Below are positions 8,060 to 16,848 of a DNA stretch of 64,000 nucleotides, piece by piece. The DNA is from Segnochrobactrum spirostomi (lineage in GTDB: Bacteria; Pseudomonadota; Alphaproteobacteria; Rhizobiales; Segnochrobactraceae): contig NZ_VWNA01000001.1 of assembly GCF_009600605.1 (NCBI RefSeq), forward strand, positions 3,892,501-3,956,500, given 5' to 3'. How positions within the stretch are numbered: position 1 is the first letter of the stretch; every line of letters begins with the position of its first letter. The notes below the pieces were generated by a model that was not told the DNA's origin, made no database searches, and saw nothing but the letters and a program-made list of their open reading frames with translations. The position numbers and the translations under genes were made by a program.

Positions 8060-9139
8060 ATGACCCAACCGTTCAACACCAACGGCATCCAATGGACGCT
8101 GCCGGCGTCGGCCTACCGCGACCCGGCGCTCTATGAGCGCGAGCGCAAACAGATCTTCGCCCGCAACTGGTCGCTGTTCTCCTGGTCGGAGCGCGTCCGC
8201 GAGCCGGGCGATTATGTCTCCGGCGTCTCCGCCGGCTATCCGATCTTCGTGATCCGCGGCGACGACGGCAAGGTGCGCGGCTTCCACAATGTCTGCCGTC
8301 ACCGCGGCGCGCAGCTCATCTCCAAGGAAGAGGGACATTGCGGCAAGGTCGTCTCCTGCCCCTATCACGCCTGGGCCTTCAGCCGCTCGGGCCGCCTCAT
8401 CAAGGCGACCGAGTTCGGGGAGGGCGGCCCGGCTTTCGATCCGGACGAGTGGAGCCTCTACGAGGTCGACGTCGAGGAATGGCGCGGCCTCATCTTCGTG
8501 CGCATCGAGCGCGGCGGTCAGGACCTCAAGTCCTGGCTCGGTCCGATCGACACCATGGCGGCCGACTACCCGCTCGACACGCAGAAATATTTCACCTGCA
8601 AGAATCGCGACGTCGACGTCGATTGGAAGGCGTACGGCGAGAACTATCTCGAGTGCTATCACTGCCGGATCATGCATCCGGGCCTGTGCGAGTCGCTCGA
8701 CGTCGATCAATACCGGATCGACACCTACCAGAATGAGTGGTTCTTCCACCTTCATGCGCCGAAGCGGGAAGGCGGCTTCACCCGCGGGCTCTATTTCTAC
8801 CGCTTCCCGTTCCTGATGCTGAACCTCTACGATTGGGGTTCGTCGATCGCCACGATCGAGCCGCTCGGCCCCGGCCGCGTGCGGCACATCAACTGGTATT
8901 TCTTCCAGGACGTTTCGCCGGGGAAGGCGAAGGAGAACCAGGAAGCGGCCGATTGGTCGGCGCAGATCGTCAGCGAGGACCTCGACATCGTCCTCGGCGT
9001 CCAGCGCAACCTCAACGCCGGCATCTACCAGCGCGGGCCGCTTTCGCCCAAGCAGGAGCAGGCGGTGTTCGGCTTCCAGGAGATGTATCGCGACGCGATG
9101 GCTGGGTCCGGCGATCCGCTGCGCATCGCCGCGGAGTGA
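8060..9139 (+). CDS. Rieske-type aromatic ring-hydroxylating or amine monooxygenase, oxygenase subunit
   Basis: A 359-residue Rieske non-haem iron oxygenase. The [2Fe-2S] ligands are Cys79-x-His81 and Cys100-x2-His103. The mononuclear iron site is in NYLECYHCRIMHPGL (His201 and His206), with an Asp from SEDLDIVLG near residue 306. The C-terminal pattern QRGPLSPKQEQAVFGFQ is shared with quaternary-ammonium oxygenases such as GbcA (glycine betaine) and CntA (carnitine), rather than with classical benzoate or naphthalene dioxygenases. No reductase gene is adjacent, so electrons must come from elsewhere. N-demethylation or hydroxylation of a quaternary amine is a reasonable inference; the substrate is not determined. 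Confidence 0.9.
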   Translation: MTQPFNTNGIQWTLPASAYRDPALYERERKQIFARNWSLFSWSERVREPGDYVSGVSAGYPIFVIRGDDGKVRGFHNVCRHRGAQLISKEEGHCGKVVSCPYHAWAFSRSGRLIKATEFGEGGPAFDPDEWSLYEVDVEEWRGLIFVRIERGGQDLKSWLGPIDTMAADYPLDTQKYFTCKNRDVDVDWKAYGENYLECYHCRIMHPGLCESLDVDQYRIDTYQNEWFFHLHAPKREGGFTRGLYFYRFPFLMLNLYDWGSSIATIEPLGPGRVRHINWYFFQDVSPGKAKENQEAADWSAQIVSEDLDIVLGVQRNLNAGIYQRGPLSPKQEQAVFGFQEMYRDAMAGSGDPLRIAAE

Positions 9140-9148
9140 TCGTCCGAG

Positions 9149-9180
9149 TCGAATGTGCCGGCCACGGTCGGCACATTCGA
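9149..9180 (+). terminator. Strong hairpin after Rieske gene
   Basis: A perfect 12-base stem (TCGAATGTGCCG with its complement) encloses an 8-base loop, starting 10 bases after the stop codon. There is no T-tract, so it is either a Rho-assisted terminator or an mRNA-stabilising 3' hairpin. The XRE-cupin gene converges on it from the right. Confidence 0.55.
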
Positions 9181-9421
9181 ACGGCGGCCAAGTGAGCTAC
9201 GGCAAGCGGCGGAGCCTTCTCCGGCCTCCGAGGACCGTTACGGTTCGAACGGATCAGGCTTCCGCTCAGCGAGCGTTCGGCGCGGCCAAGGCGTTTCCCC
9301 ACCCCCGCCGCCGTGCCGGACGCTCGTGCATTTTCCGGCCCGCGGCGGCCGCCGGACGGACGCTCGGTGTCTTCCGCGGCAGGCGCCCCGGCTGAGGGGA
9401 CGGTCGGCGCGGCCGCCCGCC

Positions 9422-10195
9422 TCAATAGGTCGGCGGCGTGATCGCCCAGATGACCCGGGTCTCGCTGTCGCCGGGATTTCGATAGCGGTGCGGCTGGGTG
9501 CTCGGAAAGGCGAAGCTGTCGCCTTCCTCGAGGAGGTAGCGGCGGTGATTGACCCAGAGCTCCAGACGGCCGGCGATGACGACGCCGCACTCTTCGCCGT
9601 CGTGGCTGTAGGGCTCGGCGCCGGAGCCGCCGCCCGGCTCGAACACGCACAACAGAAGTTCCAGCCGGCCCTCGAGATGCGGCACCAGCAGATAATCCGT
9701 GACCCCGAGCCCTTCGAGATGCATCGCCTTGCGACGGTCGGCGCGCACGACGACGTTGTCTTCGACGGCGAGCGGGGCGTCCTCCTGGAAGAACCAGCCG
9801 ATGCGCACGCCCATCGCGGTGGCGAGGTCCTGCAATTGGCGGATCGTCGGCGTGGAGAGGCCGCGCTCGACCTGGGACAGGTGACCGACCGACATCTGGG
9901 CGCGTTTCGCGAGATCGGCGATGGTGAGGCCGTTCGCCCGGCGCAAGCCACGGATCTGCGGCCCGAGCGAGGCGACCGGATCGTCGGCGGACCCGCTGTC
10001 TGCGAGTGCCGCCGGCTCCCACGACTCGTCGTCGCGCACGGTGGCGTGGTGGGGCGCGTGGCCGCTGCGGCGCAGCTCGACGCTGTCGCCCTCGGGCCCG
10101 TGGCTCTGGCCCGAGCCCGCTCCGCCCGCCTCGTCGTCCGGCGCGTTCCGCATCGACGCCATTCTGGCGCTCCCGTCAAAGTCGGTCGATTTCAT
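9422..10195 (-). CDS. XRE family regulator with C-terminal cupin sensor domain
   Basis: A 257-residue protein. A disordered N-terminus of about 70 residues is followed by a Cro/CI-type HTH (residues about 76-130; ADLAKRAQMSVGHLSQVERG and STPTIRQLQDLATAMGV) and a small beta-barrel cupin (residues about 175-255; SHDGEECGVVIAGRLELWV, then GDSFAFPSTQPHRYRN). The architecture matches regulators of amine, polyamine and amino-acid catabolism such as PuuR, which sense a small ligand through the cupin. It lies between the Rieske gene (convergent) and a flavoprotein oxidase (divergent), both of which it may control. The N-terminal extension is unusually long; a later start such as the internal Met15 is possible. 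Confidence 0.9.
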   Translation of the reverse strand: MKSTDFDGSARMASMRNAPDDEAGGAGSGQSHGPEGDSVELRRSGHAPHHATVRDDESWEPAALADSGSADDPVASLGPQIRGLRRANGLTIADLAKRAQMSVGHLSQVERGLSTPTIRQLQDLATAMGVRIGWFFQEDAPLAVEDNVVVRADRRKAMHLEGLGVTDYLLVPHLEGRLELLLCVFEPGGGSGAEPYSHDGEECGVVIAGRLELWVNHRRYLLEEGDSFAFPSTQPHRYRNPGDSETRVIWAITPPTY

Positions 10196-10331
10196 TATGG
10201 CGCAGCCGATTTCGTCTGCGCGTCAAGAGCTAATCCCGCGCGGGCGACAAAGCAACGCCGCGCGGCGCGGTCGTTCTGTCCGGCCGCATCCCTCGCGAGA
10301 ACCATAAGATCCTGCCAGTTCGGAGCCCCTC

Positions 10332-11966
10332 ATGTCGAAGCGTTATGATGCCATCATCATCGGAGCCGGTCACAACGGCCTGGTGTGCGCCGCCTATCTG
10401 GCTCGCCACGGTCTCAAGCCGCTGGTGCTCGAACGGCGCGACGTGATCGGCGGCGCGGCCGTCACCGAGGAGATTCACCCAGGCTTCCGCGCCTCGATCT
10501 TCTCCTACCTGATGAGCATCCTGCATCCGCGCATCCAGGCCGACTTGGAGCTCAAGAAGCACGGGCTCACGGTGATGCCGTCGTCCGACATGCTGTCGCC
10601 GCTCGACGATGGCGACTACATCGTGTTCTCCGACGATGTGAAGAAGACGCAGCAGAGCTTCGCCCGCTTCAACGCTCACGATGCCGCGATCTATCCGGAG
10701 TTCGACCGCTACCTGAACGACGTGGCGAACGTGTTCCGCAAGCTCCTGTGGGAAACCCCGTTCGATCCCACCAAGCGCGACTTCAAGACGGTGAAGGAGC
10801 TCGCCGGCTTCGCCATGCGCAACCGCAAATACGGCGGCAAGTTCTTCAGACTCTACGACATCATGACGATGTCGGCCTACGATTATCTGTCGGAATGGTT
10901 CGAGGACGACCGCATCAAGGCCGTGCTCGCCTACTACGCCTCGATCGGCACCTTCGGCGGCCCGAAGTCCCCGGGCTCGGCCTACGTCATCCTGCACCAC
11001 GTGATGGGTGAGCTCGCCGGTGCCGGCGGCTGGGGCTTCGTGAAGGGCGGCATGGGTTCCATCACCCAGGCGCTCGCCGCCTCGGGCCGCGAATATGGCG
11101 CCGAGATCAAGACCGGCGCGCCGATCGCCAAGGTGAAGACGGTGAACGGCCGCGTCACCGGCGTCGTCACCAAGTCCGGCGACGAATACGATTCGGACCT
11201 CATCATCTCGAACGCCAACGCCAAGGTGCTCTATCTCGACCTCGTCGGGCGGCAGAACCTGCCCGCCGAGGTGGTGCGCGAAGTCGAGGAATACCGGACC
11301 TTCTCGACCGCCTTCAAAATGAACATCGCTTGCGAGCGGCCGCCGCAATATCGCTGCCTGCCGAAGGCGTTGGCGGACGGGGCGCTGGGCAATTGGTCCT
11401 ATCCGACCTATGTCCATCTGGCGCCGGACATCGATTATCTCGAGAAGGCCTACGACGAAGCCAAGTACGGCTGGTATTCGGAGAACCCGTTCGTCTCGCC
11501 GATCGTGCCGACCATCGTCGACGACACCCTGGCGCCTCCTGGCAAGCACGTCGTCAACCTGTTCGGTGGTCATGCGCCGTACACGCTGAAGGGCGGCGAC
11601 TGGAAGGTCGAGAAGGAGAACTTCCGCAAGAAGGTTCTCGGTGTCGTCGACCGCTTCGCGCCGGGCTTCTCCAACGACATCATCGGCGACCAGTTCCTCA
11701 TCGCCCCCGACATCGAGGAGATCATCAACATCCCGAACGGGCAGATCTTCCACGGTGAATTGTCGCTCGATCAGCTCTTCTTCCAGCGTCCGATCGCGCA
11801 CTATGCCGATTACCGCACACCCCTGAAGGGCCTCTATATCTGCGGCGCGTCGACCCATCCGGGCGGCGGCGTCTCGGGCATCCCGGGCTACAACGCGGCC
11901 CGCGAGATCCTCAAGGACGTCGGCAAGAAGTCGAACATGGGCTACGCCGTGAAGCAGCGCGCCTGA
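10332..11966 (+). CDS. FAD-dependent oxidoreductase, PYROXD2/phytoene-desaturase-like
   Basis: A 544-residue NAD(P)/FAD-dependent oxidoreductase. The N-terminal GAGHNGLVCAAYLARHG and ERRDVIGGAAVTE form the FAD-binding fold. The C-terminal CGASTHPGGGVSGIPGYNAA is the characteristic CrtI-type flavin contact. Sequence character is closest to the PYROXD2 group, not to carotenoid biosynthetic desaturases, and no carotenoid genes are near. It is divergent from the XRE-cupin regulator across about 135 bases, suggesting local control. Its substrate is unknown; a role with the Rieske enzyme in catabolism of an amine-type compound is speculative. Confidence 0.88.
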   Translation: MSKRYDAIIIGAGHNGLVCAAYLARHGLKPLVLERRDVIGGAAVTEEIHPGFRASIFSYLMSILHPRIQADLELKKHGLTVMPSSDMLSPLDDGDYIVFSDDVKKTQQSFARFNAHDAAIYPEFDRYLNDVANVFRKLLWETPFDPTKRDFKTVKELAGFAMRNRKYGGKFFRLYDIMTMSAYDYLSEWFEDDRIKAVLAYYASIGTFGGPKSPGSAYVILHHVMGELAGAGGWGFVKGGMGSITQALAASGREYGAEIKTGAPIAKVKTVNGRVTGVVTKSGDEYDSDLIISNANAKVLYLDLVGRQNLPAEVVREVEEYRTFSTAFKMNIACERPPQYRCLPKALADGALGNWSYPTYVHLAPDIDYLEKAYDEAKYGWYSENPFVSPIVPTIVDDTLAPPGKHVVNLFGGHAPYTLKGGDWKVEKENFRKKVLGVVDRFAPGFSNDIIGDQFLIAPDIEEIINIPNGQIFHGELSLDQLFFQRPIAHYADYRTPLKGLYICGASTHPGGGVSGIPGYNAAREILKDVGKKSNMGYAVKQRA

Positions 11967-12030
11967 GGGCGGGGAGGGCGGACGGCCACGCGGCCCGTTC
12001 GCCCTTCATCTCAAGCTTCCGCTGCGTGCT

Positions 12031-12178
12031 CACCTTCCCTTCGCCCCGCTTGCGGGGAGAAGGTGGCGCGGAGCGCCGGATGAGGGGCCTTCTCAGCCCC
12101 TCCGCGCTTGCGGACTTGGCGCGTAAAAAAGCCCCTCATCCGCCCCTTCGCGGCACCTTTCCCCGGCGGGGGGAAGAG
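12031..12178. repeat. Mosaic palindromic intergenic repeat (REP/RIME-like)
   Basis: About 150 bases built of nested inverted repeats. The outer arms are CGGATGAGGGGC (12077-12088) and its exact complement (12131-12142). The left module is a CCCCGCttGCGGGG hairpin flanked by CACCTT/AAGGTG arms, and the right module is a CCCCGgcggGGGG hairpin. This layout and wording are typical of small non-autonomous repeats dispersed between genes in Rhizobiales genomes. It separates the flavoprotein gene from the convergent xthA and may also act as a bidirectional terminator. It contains no coding frame. Confidence 0.7.
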
Positions 12179-12254
12179 AGCGGAGATGCCGATTTCCCGA
12201 CAACGCGATCTGCCCGGGCGGCGCAGCGGGACTCTGGGGCCGCCCGTCGGCGCC

Positions 12255-13187
12255 TCAGGCCGGCCGCTTCGCCCATTCGCTCGGCGGATTCGCCGCCAGG
12301 GTGACGACGACGGGCACGTGGTCGGACGGCTTTTCGAGCGCCCGGACCGCCTTGACGATCTCCACCGCCTGCAAGCGGTCGGCGGCTTCCGCCGAGAGGA
12401 GGGCGTGGTCGATGCGGATGCCCTCGTTCTTCTGGAAGGCGCCGGCCTGATAATCCCAGAAGGTGTAGCGGCCGCCCTCGTCGGTCACGGCCCGCACGGC
12501 ATCGACGAGGCCGAGATGGCCGAGCGCCCGGAAATGGGCTCGCGTCACCGGCTGGAACAGCGCGTCGTTGACCCAGGCTTCCGGCCGCTTGGCGTCCTTC
12601 GGCTCGGGGATGACGTTGAAGTCGCCGAGCACGACGAGCGGCTCCTCGAGGGCGAGGAGGCCGCGCACATGGGCGGTCAGGCGCTCCATCCAGGCGAGCT
12701 TGTAGGGGAATTTCTCGGTGCCGATCGGATTGCCGTTCGGCAGATAGAGGTTCGCAACCCGGACGATCCCCGCGCCGAGCGGGACGAGCGCCTCGATATA
12801 GCGGGCCTGGACGTCGTTGTCGTCGCCCGGCAGGCCGCGGCGCACCACCTCGAACGGCCGGCGCGACAGGATCGCGACGCCGTTGAAGCCCTTCTGCCCG
12901 TGGGTCTCGACATTGTAGCCGAGCCGCTCGATCGGCTCGCGCGGAAAGCCCTCGTCGACCGACTTGATCTCTTGGAGGCAGACGACGTCGGGCTGCGCCT
13001 CCGCGAGCCAGCCGCACAGGATCTCGATCCGCGCCTTGATGCCGTTGATGTTCCAGGTCGCGATGCGGACATGCTCCGTCGGTTCGAACAGCCCCGGTGT
13101 GGCACCGGCGGCGTCGAGGGGAACGGGCGCAACCGTGGCGGCGCGCGAAACGGACGGGAAGAGATCGCCTTCGGCCGGATCGCCCAT
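12255..13187 (-). CDS. xthA: Exodeoxyribonuclease III (AP endonuclease)
   Basis: Mg2+-dependent exonuclease and AP endonuclease of base-excision repair. The endonuclease/exonuclease/phosphatase fold is shown by [17 protein letters not shown] (residues about 41-57), CLQEIKSVD (catalytic Glu), [23 protein letters not shown] and the C-terminal RIDHALLS and PSDHVPVVV. The start ATG at 13187 overlaps the erpA stop in a TGATG junction, so translation is probably coupled to erpA. This gives 310 residues, including about 40 unconserved N-terminal residues not found in the usual protein of about 265. No in-frame ATG or GTG lies closer to the domain. Confidence 0.92.
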   Translation of the reverse strand: MGDPAEGDLFPSVSRAATVAPVPLDAAGATPGLFEPTEHVRIATWNINGIKARIEILCGWLAEAQPDVVCLQEIKSVDEGFPREPIERLGYNVETHGQKGFNGVAILSRRPFEVVRRGLPGDDNDVQARYIEALVPLGAGIVRVANLYLPNGNPIGTEKFPYKLAWMERLTAHVRGLLALEEPLVVLGDFNVIPEPKDAKRPEAWVNDALFQPVTRAHFRALGHLGLVDAVRAVTDEGGRYTFWDYQAGAFQKNEGIRIDHALLSAEAADRLQAVEIVKAVRALEKPSDHVPVVVTLAANPPSEWAKRPA

Positions 13188-13528
13188 CAGATCGCGAAGC
13201 TCACGCCGCAGCCGCAGGAGGAGGCGGCGTTCGGATTGCGGATCTGGAACGATTGGCCGATCAGGTCGTCGACGAAATCGATCTGCGAGCCTTCGAGATA
13301 TTGCAGAGAGACGGGATCGATCAGCACCGTGGCGCCGGCCCGCTCGAGGATCAGATCGTCGGCCTCGCGTGCCGCGACGAGATCGTACTTGTATTGGAAG
13401 CCCGAGCAGCCGCCGCCTTCGACGCTGATCCGGAGCGCCGTCGAGCCGGGCTCCGAGGCGAGGATCTTGGCGATCCGCTTCGCCGCGCTGTCGGTGAGCG
13501 AAACGGAAATCGTGTCGATGGTGGTCAT
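13187..13528 (-). CDS. erpA: Iron-sulfur cluster insertion protein (A-type carrier)
   Basis: A 113-residue A-type Fe-S carrier delivering clusters to apo-enzymes. The three conserved cysteines are Cys41 ([11 protein letters not shown]) and the C-terminal pair Cys105 and Cys107 (SSCGCGVSF). Length and spacing are canonical. It is the first gene of a two-gene minus-strand unit with xthA, with overlapping stop and start. The divergent neighbour dgt begins 88 bases away. Alphaproteobacterial annotations use both ErpA and SufA-like names for this group; the position next to dgt and xthA fits ErpA. Confidence 0.92.
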   Translation of the reverse strand: MTTIDTISVSLTDSAAKRIAKILASEPGSTALRISVEGGGCSGFQYKYDLVAAREADDLILERAGATVLIDPVSLQYLEGSQIDFVDDLIGQSFQIRNPNAASSCGCGVSFAI

Positions 13529-13616
13529 GAGCCGCTGCCTTCCACCCGGCCTCGCGATGGCGCCGGGTTGTCACGATGCGTGCGCCATAGTTAAGAACGA
13601 GCGCGCTCCGGGTCAA

Positions 13617-14849
13617 ATGCCACCCGGCGCGAGAACCGCTCGCCGCCGCATACGGGAGGCTCGTCTGAAAGCGCCGTTCGCCGCCGATCCCGCCCGCTCG
13701 CGCGGGCGCCGTCTTCCCGAGCCGCCGAGCGCTTCGCGCACGCCGTTCCAGCGCGACCGCGACCGCATTCTCCATTCGACGGCGTTCCGGCGCCTGACCC
13801 ACAAGACCCAGGTCTTCGTCTCGCACGAAGGTGATCACTTCCGCACACGCCTGACCCACACCCTCGAAGTGGCGCAGATCGCCCGCTCGATCGCCCGCAC
13901 CCTCGGCCTCGACGAGGACCTGACCGAGGCGGTGGCGCTCGCCCACGACCTCGGCCACACGCCGTTCGGCCACGAGGGCGAGGACGTGCTCGACGCCTGC
14001 CTCGCGGGGCACGGCGGCTTCGACCACAACGCCCAGTCGCTCCGCATCGTGACGCGGCTCGAGCGGCGCTATGCCGATTTCGACGGCCTCAACCTGAGCT
14101 GGGAAACGCTCGAGGGCATTGTCAAGCACAACGGGCCGCTGATCGACGCCGCCGGCGCCCCGATCGGGCGTTATGCCGCGCGCGGCCTTCCGCATGTGCT
14201 CGCAACCCACGCCGAGGCGACCGATCTCGACCTCGCGACCTACCCGAGCGCCGAGGCGCAGGTCGCGGCCATCGCCGACGACATCGCCTACGATGCCCAC
14301 GACGTCGACGACGGCGTGCGCGCCGGACTGTTCGACGTAGACGAACTCGAGGGCGTGGCGCTGGTTGCTCCGCTTCTCGCCGAAATCCGCGCCCATCCGC
14401 GGCTCGACCGGTCGCGCACCGTGCACGAACTCGTGCGTGCCATCGTCGGCGCGCTCGTCGAGGATGCGGTCTCGGAGACCCGGGCGCGCATCGCCCGCTA
14501 CGCTCCCGCGCGGATCGAGGACATCCGTGCGATGCCGGAGGCCCTGGTCGGGTTCTCTGCGGCGATGGCGCCGCGCGAGAGCGAACTCAAGGCTTTCCTG
14601 TTCCGCCGGATGTACCGCCATCCGCAGGTGCTCGCCGTGCGGCACGAGGCGGGGCGGGTGGTGCGGCAGCTCTACGAGGCGTTCACCGCCGTGCCCGAGG
14701 CGCTGCCCGCGCCGTGGAGCCGGGACCTCGCCGGCCTCGACGAGACGAGCTTCCACCGGCGTGTCGGCGACTACATCGCCGGCATGACGGACCGCTACGC
14801 GTTGCAGGAACACCGCCGTCTGTTTGACGATACGCCGGATTTGCGTTAG
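13617..14849 (+). CDS. dgt: dGTP triphosphohydrolase-like protein
   Basis: An HD-domain hydrolase that releases triphosphate from deoxynucleoside triphosphates, affecting dNTP pools. The motif order is [38 protein letters not shown] (metal His), [15 protein letters not shown] (the HD pair), then [13 protein letters not shown] (last metal Asp) and the C-terminal [11 protein letters not shown]. Length is 410 residues, normal for the type-2 dGTPase-like group. The chosen ATG at 13617 is the closest upstream of the conserved region; frame continuation further upstream runs antisense through erpA and is not coding. It heads the dgt-argS-SPOR-nagZ run. Confidence 0.94.
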   Translation: MPPGARTARRRIREARLKAPFAADPARSRGRRLPEPPSASRTPFQRDRDRILHSTAFRRLTHKTQVFVSHEGDHFRTRLTHTLEVAQIARSIARTLGLDEDLTEAVALAHDLGHTPFGHEGEDVLDACLAGHGGFDHNAQSLRIVTRLERRYADFDGLNLSWETLEGIVKHNGPLIDAAGAPIGRYAARGLPHVLATHAEATDLDLATYPSAEAQVAAIADDIAYDAHDVDDGVRAGLFDVDELEGVALVAPLLAEIRAHPRLDRSRTVHELVRAIVGALVEDAVSETRARIARYAPARIEDIRAMPEALVGFSAAMAPRESELKAFLFRRMYRHPQVLAVRHEAGRVVRQLYEAFTAVPEALPAPWSRDLAGLDETSFHRRVGDYIAGMTDRYALQEHRRLFDDTPDLR

Positions 14850-15017
14850 GCGCCCGCGGGGTTGGGCGTGAATTCCGGACGGCGCCGTGGGCGGCGGGTT
14901 CGGCGGCCGTGCCAGGACTGGAAGAGGCGGCGTCGCCGGAGATCGGGCCATGGGGGCCGGTCGCGGTGGGCTTGCTGCGGCGGTCGCCCCATGGCGCCGC
15001 CAGACGAGACGGACATC

Positions 15018-16775
15018 ATGAACCTTTATGCCGACTTCGCCGAGCGCATCCGCCACATCCTGATCCGGATCGGGCTTCCCGACCCGGTCAACGCGGACGG
15101 CCGCCTGCGCTTCGTGGTGGAGCCCCCGCGGGAGGCCGCCCACGGCGACCTCGCGACCAATGCGGCGATGGTTCTGTCGAAGGATGCCGGGCGCAAGCCG
15201 CGTGATCTTGCCGCGGACCTCGCCGGCGCGCTCGCCGACGATCCGGACGTGGCGAGTGTCGAGGTGGCCGGCCCGGGCTTCATCAACATCCGCCTCGAAC
15301 GGCATATGTTCGCCCATCTGCTCAGGGCGATCGTCGAAACCGGCCGCGATTATGGCCGCTCGACGCTCGGCGGCGCCGCGCCCATCAACGTCGAATATGT
15401 CTCGGCGAACCCGACCGGGCCGATGCACGTCGGCCATTGTCGTGGCGCCGTGTTCGGCGACGCGTTGGCAAGCCTGCTCGCATTTGCCGGCTACGACGTC
15501 ACCCGCGAATATTACATCAACGATGCCGGCGTGCAGGTCGACGTGCTCGCCCGGTCCGCGTTCCTGCGCTACCGCGAGGCGCTCGGCGAGGATGTGGGCG
15601 CGATCCCCGAGGGCCTCTATCCCGGCGATTATCTGAAGCCCGTCGGTGCCGCGCTTGCCGAACGTCACGGCGAGAGCCTCAAGGCGCTGCCGGAAGCCGA
15701 GTGGTTGCCGCTCGTACGCGCCTTCACCATCGACGCCATGATGGTGATGATCCGCGAGGATCTCGACCTCCTGGCGGTGCATCACGACGTGTTCTCGTCC
15801 GAGCGCGCCCTAGTCTCCGAGGGGCGCAACCGCGTCGCCGAGGCGATCGACGATCTGCGCTCCCGTGGCCTGATCTACGAGGGCCGGCTCGCCCCGCCGA
15901 AGGGCCAGCTTCCCGACGATTGGGAGGACCGCGAGCAGACGCTGTTCCGCTCGACCGATTTCGGCGACGACGTCGATCGCGCCCTGATGAAGTCGGACGG
16001 CACCTACACCTATTTCGCCTCCGACATCGCCTACCACTACGACAAATATCTGCGCGGCTTCCGCCTGATGATCGACGTGCTCGGCGCCGACCACGGCGGC
16101 TACGTCAAGCGCATGCAGGCGGCGGTGAAGGCGATCACCCGCGGCGAGGGCGGTCTCGACGTGAAGCTCTGCCAGCTCGTCAAGCTGTTCCGGGCCGGCG
16201 AGCCGGTGCGCATGTCGAAGCGCTCCGGCGACTTCGTGACCCTGCGCGACGTCGTGGAGGAGGTGGGCCGCGACGCGGTGCGCTTCATGATGCTCTATCG
16301 CAAGAACGACGCGCCGCTCGACTTCGACTTCCAGAAGGTCACCGAGCAGACCCGGGACAATCCGGTATTCTACGTGCAGTACGCCCACGCGCGTTGCTCG
16401 TCGGTGTTCCGCCAGGTGGCGGAGGAGATCGCCGATCTCGCCGTTGATTCGGTGTCGCTCAAGAACGCCGCGCTCGATCGCCTCGCCGACGAAGGCGAAC
16501 TTGCGTTGATCGCCAAGCTCGGCGAATGGCCCCGGCTGATCGAGGCCGCCGCCGAGGCTCACGAGCCGCATCGCGTCGCGTTTTATCTCTATGATCTCGC
16601 GAGTGCGCTGCACGGCCATTGGAATCGCGGCAAAGAAAAGCCTGACTTACGCTTCATTAATGCGCATGATCGAGAGTTGACCCAAGCTAGGCTCGCGCTG
16701 GTGTATGCGACGGCGCAGGTGCTGGCTGGTGGCCTCGGACTGCTCGGCGTGAGCGCGCCGGAGGAGATGCGCTGA
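15018..16775 (+). CDS. argS: Arginyl-tRNA synthetase
   Basis: A class I aminoacyl-tRNA synthetase of 585 residues, the typical length. The N-terminal additional domain begins [15 protein letters not shown], the usual family start; this decides the start at 15018 over an upstream ATG at 14991. The HIGH-type motif is [17 protein letters not shown], the KMSKS-equivalent is RMSKRSGDF, and a DALR anticodon-binding domain closes the protein ([11 protein letters not shown] onwards). It charges tRNA-Arg in the cytoplasm. It sits between dgt and the SPOR protein, the usual Rhizobiales order. Confidence 0.97.
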   Translation: MNLYADFAERIRHILIRIGLPDPVNADGRLRFVVEPPREAAHGDLATNAAMVLSKDAGRKPRDLAADLAGALADDPDVASVEVAGPGFINIRLERHMFAHLLRAIVETGRDYGRSTLGGAAPINVEYVSANPTGPMHVGHCRGAVFGDALASLLAFAGYDVTREYYINDAGVQVDVLARSAFLRYREALGEDVGAIPEGLYPGDYLKPVGAALAERHGESLKALPEAEWLPLVRAFTIDAMMVMIREDLDLLAVHHDVFSSERALVSEGRNRVAEAIDDLRSRGLIYEGRLAPPKGQLPDDWEDREQTLFRSTDFGDDVDRALMKSDGTYTYFASDIAYHYDKYLRGFRLMIDVLGADHGGYVKRMQAAVKAITRGEGGLDVKLCQLVKLFRAGEPVRMSKRSGDFVTLRDVVEEVGRDAVRFMMLYRKNDAPLDFDFQKVTEQTRDNPVFYVQYAHARCSSVFRQVAEEIADLAVDSVSLKNAALDRLADEGELALIAKLGEWPRLIEAAAEAHEPHRVAFYLYDLASALHGHWNRGKEKPDLRFINAHDRELTQARLALVYATAQVLAGGLGLLGVSAPEEMR

Positions 16776-16848
16776 TCCGGCAGGGCCGGCTGCGCGGTCT
16801 CGCCGCGCCGCTGACGCCGCGGGTCTGCAAGCAGAAGCGTTCTTCAAG

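Noticed and set aside
14862-15017. Upstream extension of argS
   Set aside because: The extension is Arg-rich and unlike any ArgS N-terminus, whereas MNLYADF at 15018 matches the family start.
12255-15785. A 1,176-codon minus-strand open frame covering erpA, dgt and part of argS
   Set aside because: Only its last 310 codons (xthA) resemble protein. The rest is the antisense of dgt and argS, low complexity and without family motifs; long antisense frames are common in GC-rich DNA.
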